A stretch of 34,034 bases of DNA from Zygnema cylindricum (GCA_037447655.1 JBBHKE010002205.1:126001-160034), one strand, 5' to 3'; counted from the first letter of the stretch, positions 1-9,442 are shown. Notes: a model not told the origin generated them from the letters alone. Made by a program: numbers and translations.

Positions 1-339
1 CTAGAGTATATAACTCTAATTTGAGTTCCTGAAATTTTGGTTTTTTTTTTTAAATAGGATACATGATTTTGATTTTTCCTTTACGTTAATTGAGGTACAA
101 TACAAAATAGCGTAAAGATCGAAAGTACAATAAAATATAAATAGTGTGGTGTATGGTCGATGTCAGACCGTACATAAATGTACCTTTTCAAGTACAAATT
201 TACAAAAAATGAATTAAATTAGACGCGCACGCATAGGAACGTGCGCTCAAAAAAACGGTATTGAATTTGGTCGCATAACACTATCGTAAACTAGTTTGAC
301 ATGTACAGATATTTAAACTTCGCGACGGCGTACGATTTC
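1..339. mobile_element. TA-MITE 1, left part (cut by window start, split by solo LTR)
   Basis: This stretch matches, base for base over long runs, the reverse complement of the complete MITE at 22166-22704 (for example the runs around GTCAGACCGTACATAAATG and ACGCGCACGCATAGGA). It lacks the left terminal inverted repeat, which lies outside the window. The element breaks off at 335-339 (ATTTC) and resumes at 7887 with the same five bases, so the right part is 7887-8292. It has no coding capacity. Confidence 0.8.
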
Positions 340-846
340 TGAAATTCTATGGGCTCCATTGCCCACAGAATTCGCATATCCAAAAGAAGTTAACCTAGAT
401 AGTGCCGACTCCAAGTTGATATAAACCCAAATGAATGATCCCTTGACAATCAGAACCCCAATACACCTTCACCCCTGTGAAGAGAAGACCTTCTGTGTGC
501 TCATTTCCACCACAGAATGTAAAGCTTGAATATGTGTTTTGGACAATATTCCCCACTTTAACTTTCCCACTGAATAAGTGCCACCCTGGCACGCAAAGAC
601 GACTCTGACCGACTACACCCCTGTGTAGCTTGGACTCCTCTGAGTCCGCAGCAAAAAGAATCACTGAATTTTCTCACCCGAGTATTAAGTTATGGCTGGT
701 CAAAGATGACCATTATAGTTACAAGCTCTCTTAGAGAGAGGTACCTACACATCACTAAGTCTTGGTCTGCCTACTCACGACTACATACTACTAAATCCTA
801 GTCCAATAGGAACACTATATAGTACAAGATGGAATCATGGGCGAAG
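340..846 (-). mobile_element. Old copia-type solo LTR, 3' half (minus strand)
   Basis: Read on the minus strand, this matches the 3' half of the younger LTR at 847-1894. Shared runs include TTTGACC..CCATAACTTA and the GATTCTTTTTGCT stretch followed by GACTCA..GGAGTC. The minus-strand end GGAGCCCATAGAATTTCA corresponds to the young LTR end GGAGGTCTCAGAGTTTCA. The 5' half lies at 7292-7886 and the total is about 1.1 kb. The flanks carry ATTTC at 335-339 and 7887-7891, a perfect 5-bp target duplication. No internal retrotransposon sequence of this older copy remains, so it is read as a solo LTR. Confidence 0.82.
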
Positions 847-1053
847 TGTAGAAATTAATGGTATTAAAGAATTTTCTAGGTCTGAATAGAAATAAAAAAG
901 CCGAGGCAGTCTACCTCTAACTTCTCTCTCCAACTCTCAAACTTGTCGCAGTCACTGAGAAATTGGAGAGGAAGCTAGAGCCATGGCTACCTAGGCTATC
1001 CTCAGGTTTACGGGAAATTTATATTAGTATAGGGATTAATTACTAAAAGGTAT

Positions 1054-1133
1054 GTGCCGGCGACAGGATTTGATCTTGGTACCTGCCGGCCGTCAGTGAG
1101 TAGATAGCCGGTAGCCTTAGCCGTTAAGTCTAG
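1054..1133 (-). other. tRNA-like module, antisense in the 5' LTR
   Basis: On the minus strand the segment has an A-box-like CGGCTAAGGCTACCGG, then about 45 bases, then a B-box-like GATCAAATCC, ending in GCCGGCA. It does not fold into a full tRNA cloverleaf by eye, so it is a tRNA-derived relic rather than a tRNA gene. The equivalent segment of the old solo LTR (7603-7685) is better preserved. Confidence 0.4.
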
Positions 1134-1420
1134 AAGTAGTGTTACGTAGTATATAGTACGATAATTATTTAAACATGTACACGTAGGATAAGTCATTTAA
1201 CTATAACTGTTAACGGGATACATAGATATGGTAGTGTAAAAGTACGAATTACGGTACGGATAAGAAATCAATATCGCGCATTGATTTCGTAAGCGAAACA
1301 AATACCGCGCATGTATTTATTACGGCTACGATCAAATGCGAGTTTAATCGGACGGCCAGAATTAGCGCCGAGATCGCGGAAGCAGAATTCGCCGGTTTGT
1401 GGGCATCGCCACATCAGATG

Positions 1421-1429
1421 ACACGTGGC
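1421..1429 (+). promoter_or_regulatory. G-box/ABRE-type motif in the 5' LTR
   Basis: ACACGTGGC is a perfect match to the ABRE/G-box core bound by plant bZIP factors. It is conserved in the 3' LTR (6818-6826) and has CACGTGG counterparts in the solo LTR (near 7400) and in the MITE at 9050. Function in LTR transcription is inferred from the motif only. Confidence 0.4.
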
Positions 1430-1894
1430 GAAGTTAGATTGGAGCGCGGCATCTCCGAGGATTAAAGGAGCGAATCCGGACATACCACATTTCGACATTT
1501 AAGGCATGTCGTACAATGTCCGTACATAAAGTACACTGGCAGCTGTACTTTTGCTTACGAAACTGTAATCTGATTGGTTCTGTACATCAGAAGATAGAGT
1601 CTGTGAGAGAGATAGGACTTAGAAAAATTAGAAGATAGGACCCTCTCTCCCAGAGAGCTTCTGTACAAAAGGTCAACTTTGACCCTCCATAACTTACTGC
1701 TCAGGGGAGCAAATTCAGAGATTCTTTTTGCTATCGACTCAAGGGAGTCTTGTCTTCACACGGGTGAAGGTGGTCAAAGTTTTTATCTGCCAGGGTGGCA
1801 ATTATTTTTGCTTAAACACAAAGGGGTCAAGATTATCCTAGAGGCTTCTTGGAAGCTGTCCACTCTGAGGACTTATGGAGGTCTCAGAGTTTCA

Positions 1895-1906
1895 GGTTAT
1901 GGGCCC
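1895..1906 (+). other. Primer-binding site, half-tRNA-iMet type
   Basis: GGTTATGGGCCC follows the 5' LTR directly. It is complementary to the anticodon arm of plant initiator tRNA-Met (GGGCCCAUAACC), not to the tRNA 3' end (whose complement begins TGGTATCAGAGC). This matches the half-tRNA priming known for Drosophila copia and yeast Ty5. The ATG at 1899-1901, complementary to the CAU anticodon, is also the likely gag start. Confidence 0.8.
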
Positions 1907-3017
1907 AACCTCTAGGGTACCAATCTTTAATGGAACTAGCTTCATATACTGGGAAAGTATGATGATAGGAGCTCTATGCGAAAAAAGGTTTTGGGGGATA
2001 GTGAGTGGACGATTGGGGCGTCCATCAAGTCTTGGAATTCCTCTAGGGTTTAAAGGAAGCAGATTCACCAGGAAAGAGGATTCACCTTCAACGGAGGAAA
2101 CAAAGGAAAGGGAGGTGGTGGACAAAGGAAAGGAGAAGGAGGCGACCACACCAATAGCAACTGGTTTAGCATTCATGTCACCTATTTCGAGGAACGAGGA
2201 GAATGATACTGAAACCTGGGACTTCAACAATATGGCGGCAAAGCACTTCATCCTACGCCATCTCACTCAAGGACTTGCATGTCCTCATTTGTAGGTAGAG
2301 AGGGCATCCGATCTTTGGATGGCTTTCATAGAGATGTACCGAAGTGGTACGATTCAGCAACAACAGTTAGCTGATCAGAAAGTTAAGGAGTATGTATACA
2401 AAGGGGGAAATATGTTGGATATTTGCAATGAGCTTGCTACACTCTTCATGGAGCTAGAGAGTGCGGGAAAAGTTTTTAGTGAAAAAGAAAAGGTTAACTG
2501 TTTACTAATGAAGTTACCTGATGAGTTGGAGAACATAGTCAACCGTGTGCAGGACTTGCCGGACTCAAGGTGGATATGGAACTCAGTGGTAGGGATGATT
2601 CTCGTTCGAGAGAATACGATTGAGATCCGAATGGGAGGAAAGAGTGGCCAAGCCTTGGCAACAGCGACCGATTGGAGGAACAAGGATTCCCGGAAACCAG
2701 TTGAAAACTATGGGGGTAGGGAGCAGAAAAAACAGGTTGACGAGTTCGAACCAAGGGCTCCCAAAGGTTTATGTCATTTTTGTAAGAAACCGGGGCACTA
2801 TAAGGCAGAGTGCACTAAGCTAACCGAGCTTCGGTTAAAGGAGGGGCAGACCGGTGGTACCCCGAGAGGAAAGAAAAAGGCCCTTGTCACACAGGCACTT
2901 GAGGCGGAATCCAAGGACGAGGACGATGAGCTCCTTTTGGATGAGGAGTTGGAGGCGAAAACTGAGGTTGAAATTCCACGAAGGCAGAAATGTGCTTACG
3001 GTGGATTGAAAGGTTAA
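1899..3017 (+). pseudogene. gag: copia gag (capsid/nucleocapsid), two in-frame stops
   Basis: The frame opens at the ATG inside the primer-binding site. The first residues (FNGTSFIYWESMM) match the copia gag start, in which a conserved Gly and Trp surround the LxGxNYxxW pattern. A TAG at 2292-2294 interrupts it, but the same frame continues through the capsid region (2319 on) to a CCHC zinc knuckle at about 2772-2815 (C-x2-C-x4-H-x4-C, CHFCKKPGHYKAEC) and ends at TAA 3015-3017. That TAA lies directly before the protease motif in the same frame, so it is probably a decay mutation inside a continuous gag-pol polyprotein. Gag would package element RNA in cytoplasmic particles. This copy cannot make it whole. 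Confidence 0.88.
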
Positions 3018-4562
3018 GCAGGCTGGATTATAGATTCAGGTGCCTCAATGCACATGTGTAAGGATAGGCACTTGTTCACAAAGATAAGAAAGATTCCCAC
3101 CGTAGAGATAGAGTACGGGGATGGGAGGATAGTCACCACTACTCTTGTAGGATCGGTAGATCTGAAAGTGTTAGTAGAAGGAAAGACATCCATATTAACA
3201 TTCTCCGATGTATTGTTTATTCCAGAGCTGAACAAAAACCTTATCTCTACATCTGTATTAGATGATAAGGGTTTTTTTACTAGCACTAGGGAAGGAGTCT
3301 TTACTGCTAGTTTTGAGGAGGATGTCTATTTCATTGCTGAGAAAGGTAGCCATGGGATGTTTAGGCTGATCTTAAGTAATGAAACGAAGAAACTTTATTA
3401 TGCTGGTGTTCATGATATTATGATGTGGCATAAGAGGCTTGGGCATGTGAATCTAGATAAGTTAAGAGAGATGAAAAAGATGGGAGTGGTGGAAGGGATT
3501 CAGTTCAGTGAGACTGATGATATAAGTGATTGTAGTGGGTGTCCTCAAGGTAAAGCACACAGATTACCCTTTCCTAAAACAGCCACCTACAAGGGAGAAA
3601 AACTTCTAGATCTAGTACACACAGATATTTGGGGACCGGCTAGAGTGCCCTCATTGGGGGGGAAGAGATTTATGATGTCTATAACTGATGATTGGTCTCG
3701 GTATTCCTGGGTGTATTTTTTGAAAAACAAGTCAGAAGCTGAGGATTGTTTTAGACAATATAAAGCATGGAGCGAAAAACTCCATGAAACTCCAATCAAG
3801 AGAGTAAGGAGTGACAATGGTGGAGAGTATACTTCTAACCAGTTTGAGGATTTTTTGAGGGAAGATGGGGTTCAACACCAAAAGACAGTTCCAGAAAATC
3901 CGGAACAGAATGGGGTAGCTGAAAGGTTAAATAGAACACTAAGTGATAGTGCTAGAAGTATGTTGTCGGATAAGAAGATAGGAAAAAGGTTTTGGGCAGA
4001 AGCAATGAACTGTGCTAATTACCTCAAAAATAGAGTTCTTACTTCAGCTATAAAAGATCAAACACCTTATGAGAGATGGACAGGCCGGAATTCAGACATA
4101 TCTCACTTAAAGGTTTTCGGCAGTCAAGTATTCAGTCTAGATGCAGATCGGTCTAAATGGAAGCTAGACCCTAAAAGAAAACCGGGATACTTATTAGGAT
4201 ATGATTAGGATGTTAAAAGATATACAGTTTATGATCTAAAAAGGGAAGATATAATCTTAGTAAAGCATCTAGTAGTTATGGATGAAGGAAAGTCTGTGGA
4301 TCCCTTCAAATATACAAAGTCAGTAAAAATCAGATTTGAGTCAAAAAATTCCCATGACTTTGAGCTTCCTAACTATCCAGGTTTTAGAGAAGATGACATT
4401 CTTCCAGGTACGAATCAGACCGAAAAGGACTCAGCTGTGGAAACTCCAGTGACAACTCTACCCGAAGCGGAAGACGTGGTGGAAATTGATTCGGAATCAA
4501 GGGATAGGGGAGAAACCAAGTTTGTTCGAAAGAATCCACGAGAACCATCTATTCCGGCCTGA
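3018..4562 (+). pseudogene. pol: copia pol, protease and integrase part
   Basis: Same frame as gag. The aspartic protease motif DSGA is at 3033-3044. The integrase has an HHCC zinc finger: WHKRLGH at about 3426-3446 and CSGCPQGKAH near 3531. The catalytic triad D,D(35)E has its first D in HTDIW (about 3618), the second in SDNGGEY (3813-3815) and E in GVAERLN (3921-3923), with exactly 35 residues between the last two. Conserved WAEAMNCANYLKNR and KVFGS follow. A TAG at 4206-4208 and a TGA at 4560-4562 interrupt an otherwise open frame. Both can arise by single transitions, as expected for methylated, silenced DNA. The domain order INT before RT places the element in Ty1/copia. Confidence 0.93.
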
Positions 4563-6230
4563 GATTTTGAAGGGGGAAGGAGAAGTAGTAAAAGACTGCA
4601 AGAAAAACACGTTAATAACAAGGTAACAAAACTATCTCATCAAGATGAACCTCAAACTTATGGAGAGGCGATGACTTGTCCAGAAAGAAATCGGTGGAAG
4701 AAAGCCATCAATGAAGAGATGGCCTCAATTATGGCAGCCGATACTTGGGAGCTGGTGGATTGTCCACCACCCCGAAAACTAATCGGTTGTAAGTGGGTTT
4801 TCAAATTAAAACTGAACCCAGATAACACAATCGATCGCTACAAGGCCCGACTAGTGGCAAGGGATTTACACAAAAGGAGGGAATTGACTACGAGGAAACC
4901 TTTGCCCCGGTGGTCAGATTTCCCTCCGTCCGCATACTTCTCAGCCTGGCAGCAGCGGAAGACATGGAAGTGCACCAGATGGACATCAAAACAGCCTTTT
5001 TGCATGGAGGATTCGAAGAGGAGATCTTCATGGGACAACCCGAAGGGTTTGTGGAAGAAGGAGAGGAGAGTAAGGTATGCTGGCTGATTAAATCTCTTTA
5101 TGGTTTGAAACAGGCGCCTCGACAGTGGAATAAGAAGCTTGATGAGTTTCTTACCGGTCTGGGATATGTCCGGATCAGCTCAGATCACTCAATCTATGTT
5201 TTCGAAGATGAGGAAGGTTTTATATTTATTGCAATTTATGTTGATGATTTGCTTGTTTTAAGTAAATCAATGGAAAAAAATAATAAACTGAAAACCGATC
5301 TTAAGGGGAGATTTGAAATGAAGGATATGGGGAAAGCAAAATATATTTTGGGAATTCAAGTAGAGAGAGACCGAAAAAGAAAAATTATAAGATTGACTCA
5401 AAAGGAAGCAATAGGGAACATGCTTGAAAAAATTCAAATGGATAAAGCTAATAGTTGTACAACTCCAATGGAATTGAAGAAGGGAAGTGAGGGGAGTGAG
5501 GAAGAAGGAGTCATAGTCTTAGACGAGGAATTATCTCCTGAAGAACAGAAGTTTATGCAGATTATTCCTTACAGGCAAGTAGTGGGAAGTCTAATCTATT
5601 TTATGAATTCTACCCGGCCGGATTTAGCTGCAGCTGTAGGAGTGCTGAGTATAAGTCTAAATGCTCCCACTAAGAAGGATTGGGAGGCAGCTAAGAGAGT
5701 TCTTAGATACTTGATAGGAACAAGGGATCTATGGTTGCATTTGGGTGGGGAGAATACTGACATCACTACTTGGAGTGATGCTAGTTATGGTGATGCTCCG
5801 ATGAGGAGATGCACTTTTGGATATGTATTATATGTGGGTGATGGGGCTTGCTGTTGGAGTAGCAAACATCAAAAGGTTATTGCTCAGTCCACCATGGAGG
5901 CTGAGTATATGGCCTCTTGCTCTGCTTTGAAAGAATTGATGTGGGTCAAGTCTTTACTTGGTGAACTTGGTCATCTTAAGAGTGGTGTGCAGAAAATATT
6001 TTGTGATAATCAAGCAGCAATCGCTATTTCTGCCAATCCTAAACATCATTTTAAAGCTAAACACATGGACATTAGACTCAGCTTTGTTAGAGAGAAAGTA
6101 GAAAATAAAATTATCAGTTTAGAGTATTGACCAGATAGTGAGATGGTAGCAGATATGATGACCAAACCTGTGCCTTCCCCTAAGCTAATATTTTGCAAGG
6201 AGAAGTGTGGTTTGAAATTAAAGATTGACT
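4563..6230 (+). pseudogene. pol: copia pol, reverse transcriptase and RNase H part
   Basis: After the TGA at 4560 the frame continues with CKWVFKLK and RYKARLVAR. A one-base frameshift near 4858 moves the coding sequence to another frame, where DIKTAFLHG (about 4982), SLYGLKQAPRQW (about 5093) and the catalytic YVDD box (5237-5248) are seen. The RNase H part shows SDASYGD near 5773, STMEAEY near 5890 and CDNQAAIAI near 6002. A TGA at 6128-6130 precedes a tail in the same frame with the typical ADMMTKP motif, ending at TAG 6228-6230. The polymerase residues are preserved but the frame is broken, so the copy is dead unless complemented in trans. Confidence 0.93.
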
Positions 6231-6245
6231 AGAAAATAAGGGGAG
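6231..6245 (+). other. Polypurine tract
   Basis: AGAAAATAAGGGGAG lies immediately before the TG of the 3' LTR. It is the expected position of the plus-strand DNA primer. A single T interrupts the tract; the core is AAGGGGAG (6238-6245). Confidence 0.8.
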
Positions 6246-6450
6246 TGTAGAAATTAATGGTTTTAAGTATTTTCTAGGTCTGAATAGAAATAAAGTAGCC
6301 GAGGCAGTCTACCTCTAACTTCTCTCTCCAACTCTCAAACTTGTCGCAGTCACTGAGAAATTGGAGAGGAAGCTACAGCCATGGCTACCTAGGCTATCCT
6401 CAGGTTTACGGGAAATTTATATTAGTATAGGGATTAATTACTAAAAGGTA

Positions 6451-6530
6451 TGTGCCGGCGAAAGGATTTTATCCTGGTACCTACGACCGTCAGTGAGTAG
6501 ATAGCCGGTAGCCTTAGCCGTTAAGTCTAG
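6451..6530 (-). other. tRNA-like module, antisense in the 3' LTR
   Basis: Counterpart of 1054-1133. The T-arm-like part AGGATAAAATCCT forms a small perfect stem here, but the B box is worn (GATAAAATCC). It is treated as the same tRNA-derived relic. Confidence 0.35.
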
Positions 6531-6817
6531 AAGTAGTGTTACGTAGTATATAGTACGATAATTATTTAAACATGTACACGTAGGATAAGTCATTTAACTA
6601 TAACTGTTAACGGGATACATAGATATGGTAGTGTAAAAGTACGAATTACGGTACGGATAAGAAATCAATACCGCGCATTGATTTCGTAAGCGAAACAAAT
6701 ACCGCGCATGTATTTATTACGGCTACGATCAAATGCGAGTTTAATCGGACGGCCGGAATTAGCGCCGAGATCGCGGAAGGAGAATTCGGCGGTTTGTGGG
6801 CATCGCCACATCGGATG

Positions 6818-6826
6818 ACACGTGGC
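6818..6826 (+). promoter_or_regulatory. G-box/ABRE-type motif in the 3' LTR
   Basis: ACACGTGGC is identical to the motif in the 5' LTR although nearby bases differ between the two LTRs. Confidence 0.4.
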
Positions 6827-7291
6827 GAAGTTACATTGGAGCGCGGCATCTCCGAGGATTAAAGGAGCGAATCCGGACATACCACGTGTCGACATTTAAG
6901 GCATGTCGTACAGTGTCCGTACATAAAGTACACTGGCAGCTGTACTTTTGCGTACGAAACTGTAATCTGATTGGTTCCGTACATCAGTAGATAGAGTCTG
7001 TGAGAGAGATAGGACTTAGAAAAATTAGAAGATAGGACCCTCTCTCCCAGAGAGCTTCTGTACAAAAGGACAACTTTGACCCTCCATAACTTACTGCTCA
7101 GGGGAGCAAATTCAGAGATTCTTTTTGCTATCGACTCAGGGGAGTCTTGTCTTCACAGGGGTGAAGTTGGTCAGAGTTTTTATCTGCCAGGGTGGCAGTT
7201 ATTTTTGCTTAAACACAAAGGGGTCAGGATTATCCTAGAGGCTTCTTGGAAGCTGTCCACTCTGAGGACTTATGGAGGTCTCAGAGTTTCA

Positions 7292-7886
7292 TTACTTATT
7301 GTACGGCCATTGTACGACATGGTCTACAAGGTGACATCTGCCAAATCGGGAGCCATGGTTCCTCCTCCCATCTTCTCCAATATCAAATAATGTGGCGCCA
7401 CGTGGCACCACGTGAGGCTATCCCCAAAGGCCGCCGAAAGCTTATTGTGGGTGGCGGCTATAATGGTGGCCGTCTGATCAGTTGTATTTATACGACTTCG
7501 ATTCGCTTCCATGCATGAATTGAATAATGCGTGTTTTCTTTAGTCTGTTGCGAATTAGTCCTTTAGATCAATAAATATATATGCGTGAAACATATATTGT
7601 GTATCGTTTCGTTAGTGCCTTAACAAATAAGGCGTTGGACCACACAATATTATGCAGACCCCGGTTCAAATCCGGCCAGAAGCACTATTTTGCTAAAACT
7701 AGTAAAATACCTTCTAATTCATTCTGCCTCCTTCTAAATGACGCAGTAGCCATGGCCTGCCTTTGGTCCTCTCTTTCTCTCTCTTTACATTCTAACTAAA
7801 ATATAGAAGTGAACTATTAATTACCTTTTTTTCAACACTCTATTTATTTTTCCAATACAGACCTAGAAAATACATAAATTTCAACA
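7292..7886 (-). mobile_element. Old copia-type solo LTR, 5' half (minus strand)
   Basis: Read on the minus strand it starts TGTTGAAATTTATG at 7886 and shares TTTTCTAGGTCTG, GCCATGGCTAC, the tRNA-like module, a CGGACGGCC-type stretch, the CACGTGG motif and CATGTCGTACAAT with the young LTR in the same order. It continues at 846-340 on the other side of the inserted copia element. Divergence from the young LTR is high (many indels), so it comes from an older or sister family. Confidence 0.82.
7603..7685 (+). other. tRNA-derived sequence inside the solo LTR
   Basis: AATAAGGCGTTGGACC resembles the D arm to anticodon stem of Leu/Ser-type plant tRNAs. GGTTCAAATCC at 7663-7673 is a near-perfect pol III B box, flanked by a CCGG/CCGG stem. 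The acceptor stem pairs only partly. It is a pseudo-tRNA or SINE-head-like relic and lies antisense to LTR transcription. Confidence 0.5.
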
Positions 7887-8292
7887 ATTTCTAATATTTT
7901 GTACGGATACATATACTACACCTTGAATCGTTATTAGCGTATAGAAATTATTAGTGTAAAGAAATAATTGGAGTCATTCATTCTAATTTAGTGTCATGAG
8001 ACATGGCAGATTATGGTCCACGTCCTTAAATAGTGTAATTTATTATATGTAAGGTACCAATGTCAAAATTTTGGGGTGCCGATATTGCGTACATAAGGCT
8101 AATAATGATATACGGTGTAATGTATTCAATTGTATGGCGGTTATTCCTTTTTTTGCAACTCCCAAGTTAGCATTATCGCCAAAATTATAATACACCTTTT
8201 TTTTGAAAATTTTCAAATTCCTAATTAACATTAATAACGATATTTTTTTCTCAATACTAATTAAACTTTGACACTAATAACGATTCGCGGTG
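7887..8292. mobile_element. TA-MITE 1, right part
   Basis: Continues the MITE of 1-339 after the solo LTR: ATTTTGTACGGATACATAT, then (after a nested MITE) TTAGCATTATCGCCAAAATT and ATACACC followed by a T run, all in the order of the copy at 22166-22704. It ends in the inverted repeat AACGATTCGCGGTG at 8292, followed by TA (8293-8294). Confidence 0.8.
7919..8117. mobile_element. TA-MITE 2, 199 bp, nested in TA-MITE 1
   Basis: Terminal inverted repeats are CACCTTGAATCGTTATTAG on the left and CTAATAATGATATACGGTG on the right, flanked by TA on both sides (7917-7918, 8118-8119). Its body (GACATGGCAGATTATGGTCC, CTTAAATAGTGT) matches the 197-bp element at 21473-21669, so the short form is a family of its own. 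Confidence 0.8.
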
Positions 8293-8294
8293 TA

Positions 8295-8588
8295 GCTATA
8301 CGTCGGCAACCGTCGCTATTTTGTAAACGTCATCAATTGTCGCGAGTTTTGTAGTCGTCCACAACCGTCACAAATTACCCCCGCGTCTACATCCGTCACA
8401 ATATAAAGAAACGATTTCATTTCTTTAAATAGGAATGCTCTGAAATGAGTACGGAGAATCTTCGCTAAAAACAAAGTTGCAAAACTAGAGTTTCGGTTAC
8501 ACGGGAAAGAGCCCTTCAAATCGAGAACCCTTTCCACGACGGTCAGCGGATAACAAAAGGACCGTGAGAGGATGTTTATACAAAATAC
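8295..8588. other. No gene seen between TA-MITE 1 and the hAT-B element
   Basis: About 290 bp with scattered CGTC/CCGTCA words and no convincing reading frame, RNA or repeat boundary. Its last 8 bases (CAAAATAC) are the left target duplication of the next element. The sequence resumes at 9451-9542. It may be worn transposon DNA. Confidence 0.3.
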
Positions 8589-9442
8589 TAGTGTTGTGTA
8601 TCAGTAAAAAAATTATCGCGATAACACCGATACCGATAGTTATCGGTTATCGAACGGTCAGCGATCCCGATATATTTTTACTTTCTGTACTTTCTGTCCG
8701 GAGTGCTTTATGGCTGGTAAACGGAACGGTAAATTTACGAGAAATGTACGGTTTTTTACGGGAAATGTACGGAATTTGAAGAAAAAATACGTTGCACTTT
8801 GTAGTACTTTTTGGGCGGTTAAGTGAACATAAATTTTACGGGAACGTACGGAATTGTACCGATAAACTGATTATCATGGAACGGTAAAAAGATGGCAGAC
8901 ACAAAGTAGAACGGATACAAAATAACATTATGCGCGCCGTCGGAATCGAACGGACGACATTTAATGATAAAATACGAGCGGACGGCCAGCGTGAGCGCCG
9001 GCATCTCAGAATGGCTTTTTTGACGGCTTTTGCCAAAAAAGCCGACGGATTCACACGTGGCAGGTTTCTAGTGGATCCCAAAATATAAAGGGACAAAGCC
9101 ACGACGATGGATGTGAAAGGTACATCGTTTTAACTGGAGCCGTACTAAAGTCGTACACATCTTATGCCGACTACTGTACTCTCGGCTTGTACAAATGATC
9201 TGATTGGTAGGTACCTCAGGGGTTGTGAGTAGGGCGCGTTGGGGGAATAAGACGTACAGTTGAGTGTATATGCCGTACATTTATCTGTACGACTTGTACA
9301 GTTATCACCGATAGTTATCGTTATCGGCATTATTGCCGATAAGTAGCCGATAGCGATATATCGTACCAATGTATCGATTATCGGGTCCCCGAATAAAGGC
9401 CCATATCGGTTATCGGCAAATCCTTACCGATACACAACACTA
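8589..9442. mobile_element. Non-autonomous hAT-B element, 854 bp
   Basis: Ends are inverted: TAGTGTTGTGTATC at the left and GATACACAACACTA at the right, followed on both sides by CGATA-rich subterminal repeats. An exact 8-bp duplication CAAAATAC flanks it (8581-8588, 9443-9450). An 8-bp duplication and TAG-type ends are hallmarks of hAT transposons. No transposase is encoded. The middle (about 8930-9215) contains a segment that resembles the copia LTR (GCGGACGGCCAG, CACACGTGGCAGG, TGATCTGATTGGT in the same order). Confidence 0.9.

Larger units (their letters stand above)
847..1894 (+). repeat. 5' LTR of the copia element
   Basis: Direct repeat of 6246-7291. It begins TGTAGAAATT and ends GAGTTTCA; the two copies diverge outside those limits. 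At 1048 bp it is long for an element with a 4.35-kb interior. It carries an antisense tRNA-like module (about 1054-1133), a G-box/ABRE-type motif (1421-1429) and a purine/pyrimidine hairpin-like CCTCTCTCCCAGAGAG stretch near its 3' end. Short open frames inside it have no recognisable product. Confidence 0.95.
847..7291 (+). mobile_element. Full-length, decayed Ty1/copia LTR retrotransposon
   Basis: The element is 6445 bp: two direct LTRs of about 1.05 kb (TG...CA ends), a primer-binding site directly after the 5' LTR, gag, protease, integrase, reverse transcriptase and RNase H in copia order (integrase before RT), and a purine-rich tract before the 3' LTR. The LTRs differ at roughly 30 positions by eye, about 3 percent, so the insertion is fairly recent but not current. 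The coding frame has five in-frame stops and one frameshift, so it is not autonomous. It sits inside the older solo LTR in opposite orientation. No 5-bp target duplication is visible (842-846 CGAAG, 7292-7296 TTACT). Confidence 0.95.
6246..7291 (+). repeat. 3' LTR of the copia element
   Basis: Direct copy of 847-1894 with about 30 differences and small indels, for example around 6260 and 6480. It ends GAGTTTCA and is followed by solo-LTR sequence, not by host DNA. The ABRE-type motif is kept (6818-6826). Confidence 0.95.

Noticed and set aside
395-664. Minus-strand frame similar to the plus-strand frame at 1679-1915
   Set aside because: Both are non-coding LTR sequence; the similarity reflects the related solo LTR, not a protein.
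1268-1498. 76-codon minus-strand frame in both LTRs
   Set aside because: Present in both LTRs only because they are copies; no domain, and it is antisense to LTR transcription.
7603-7685. Functional tRNA gene
   Set aside because: The B box is good but the acceptor stem and anticodon arm do not pair properly, and the segment is part of an LTR.
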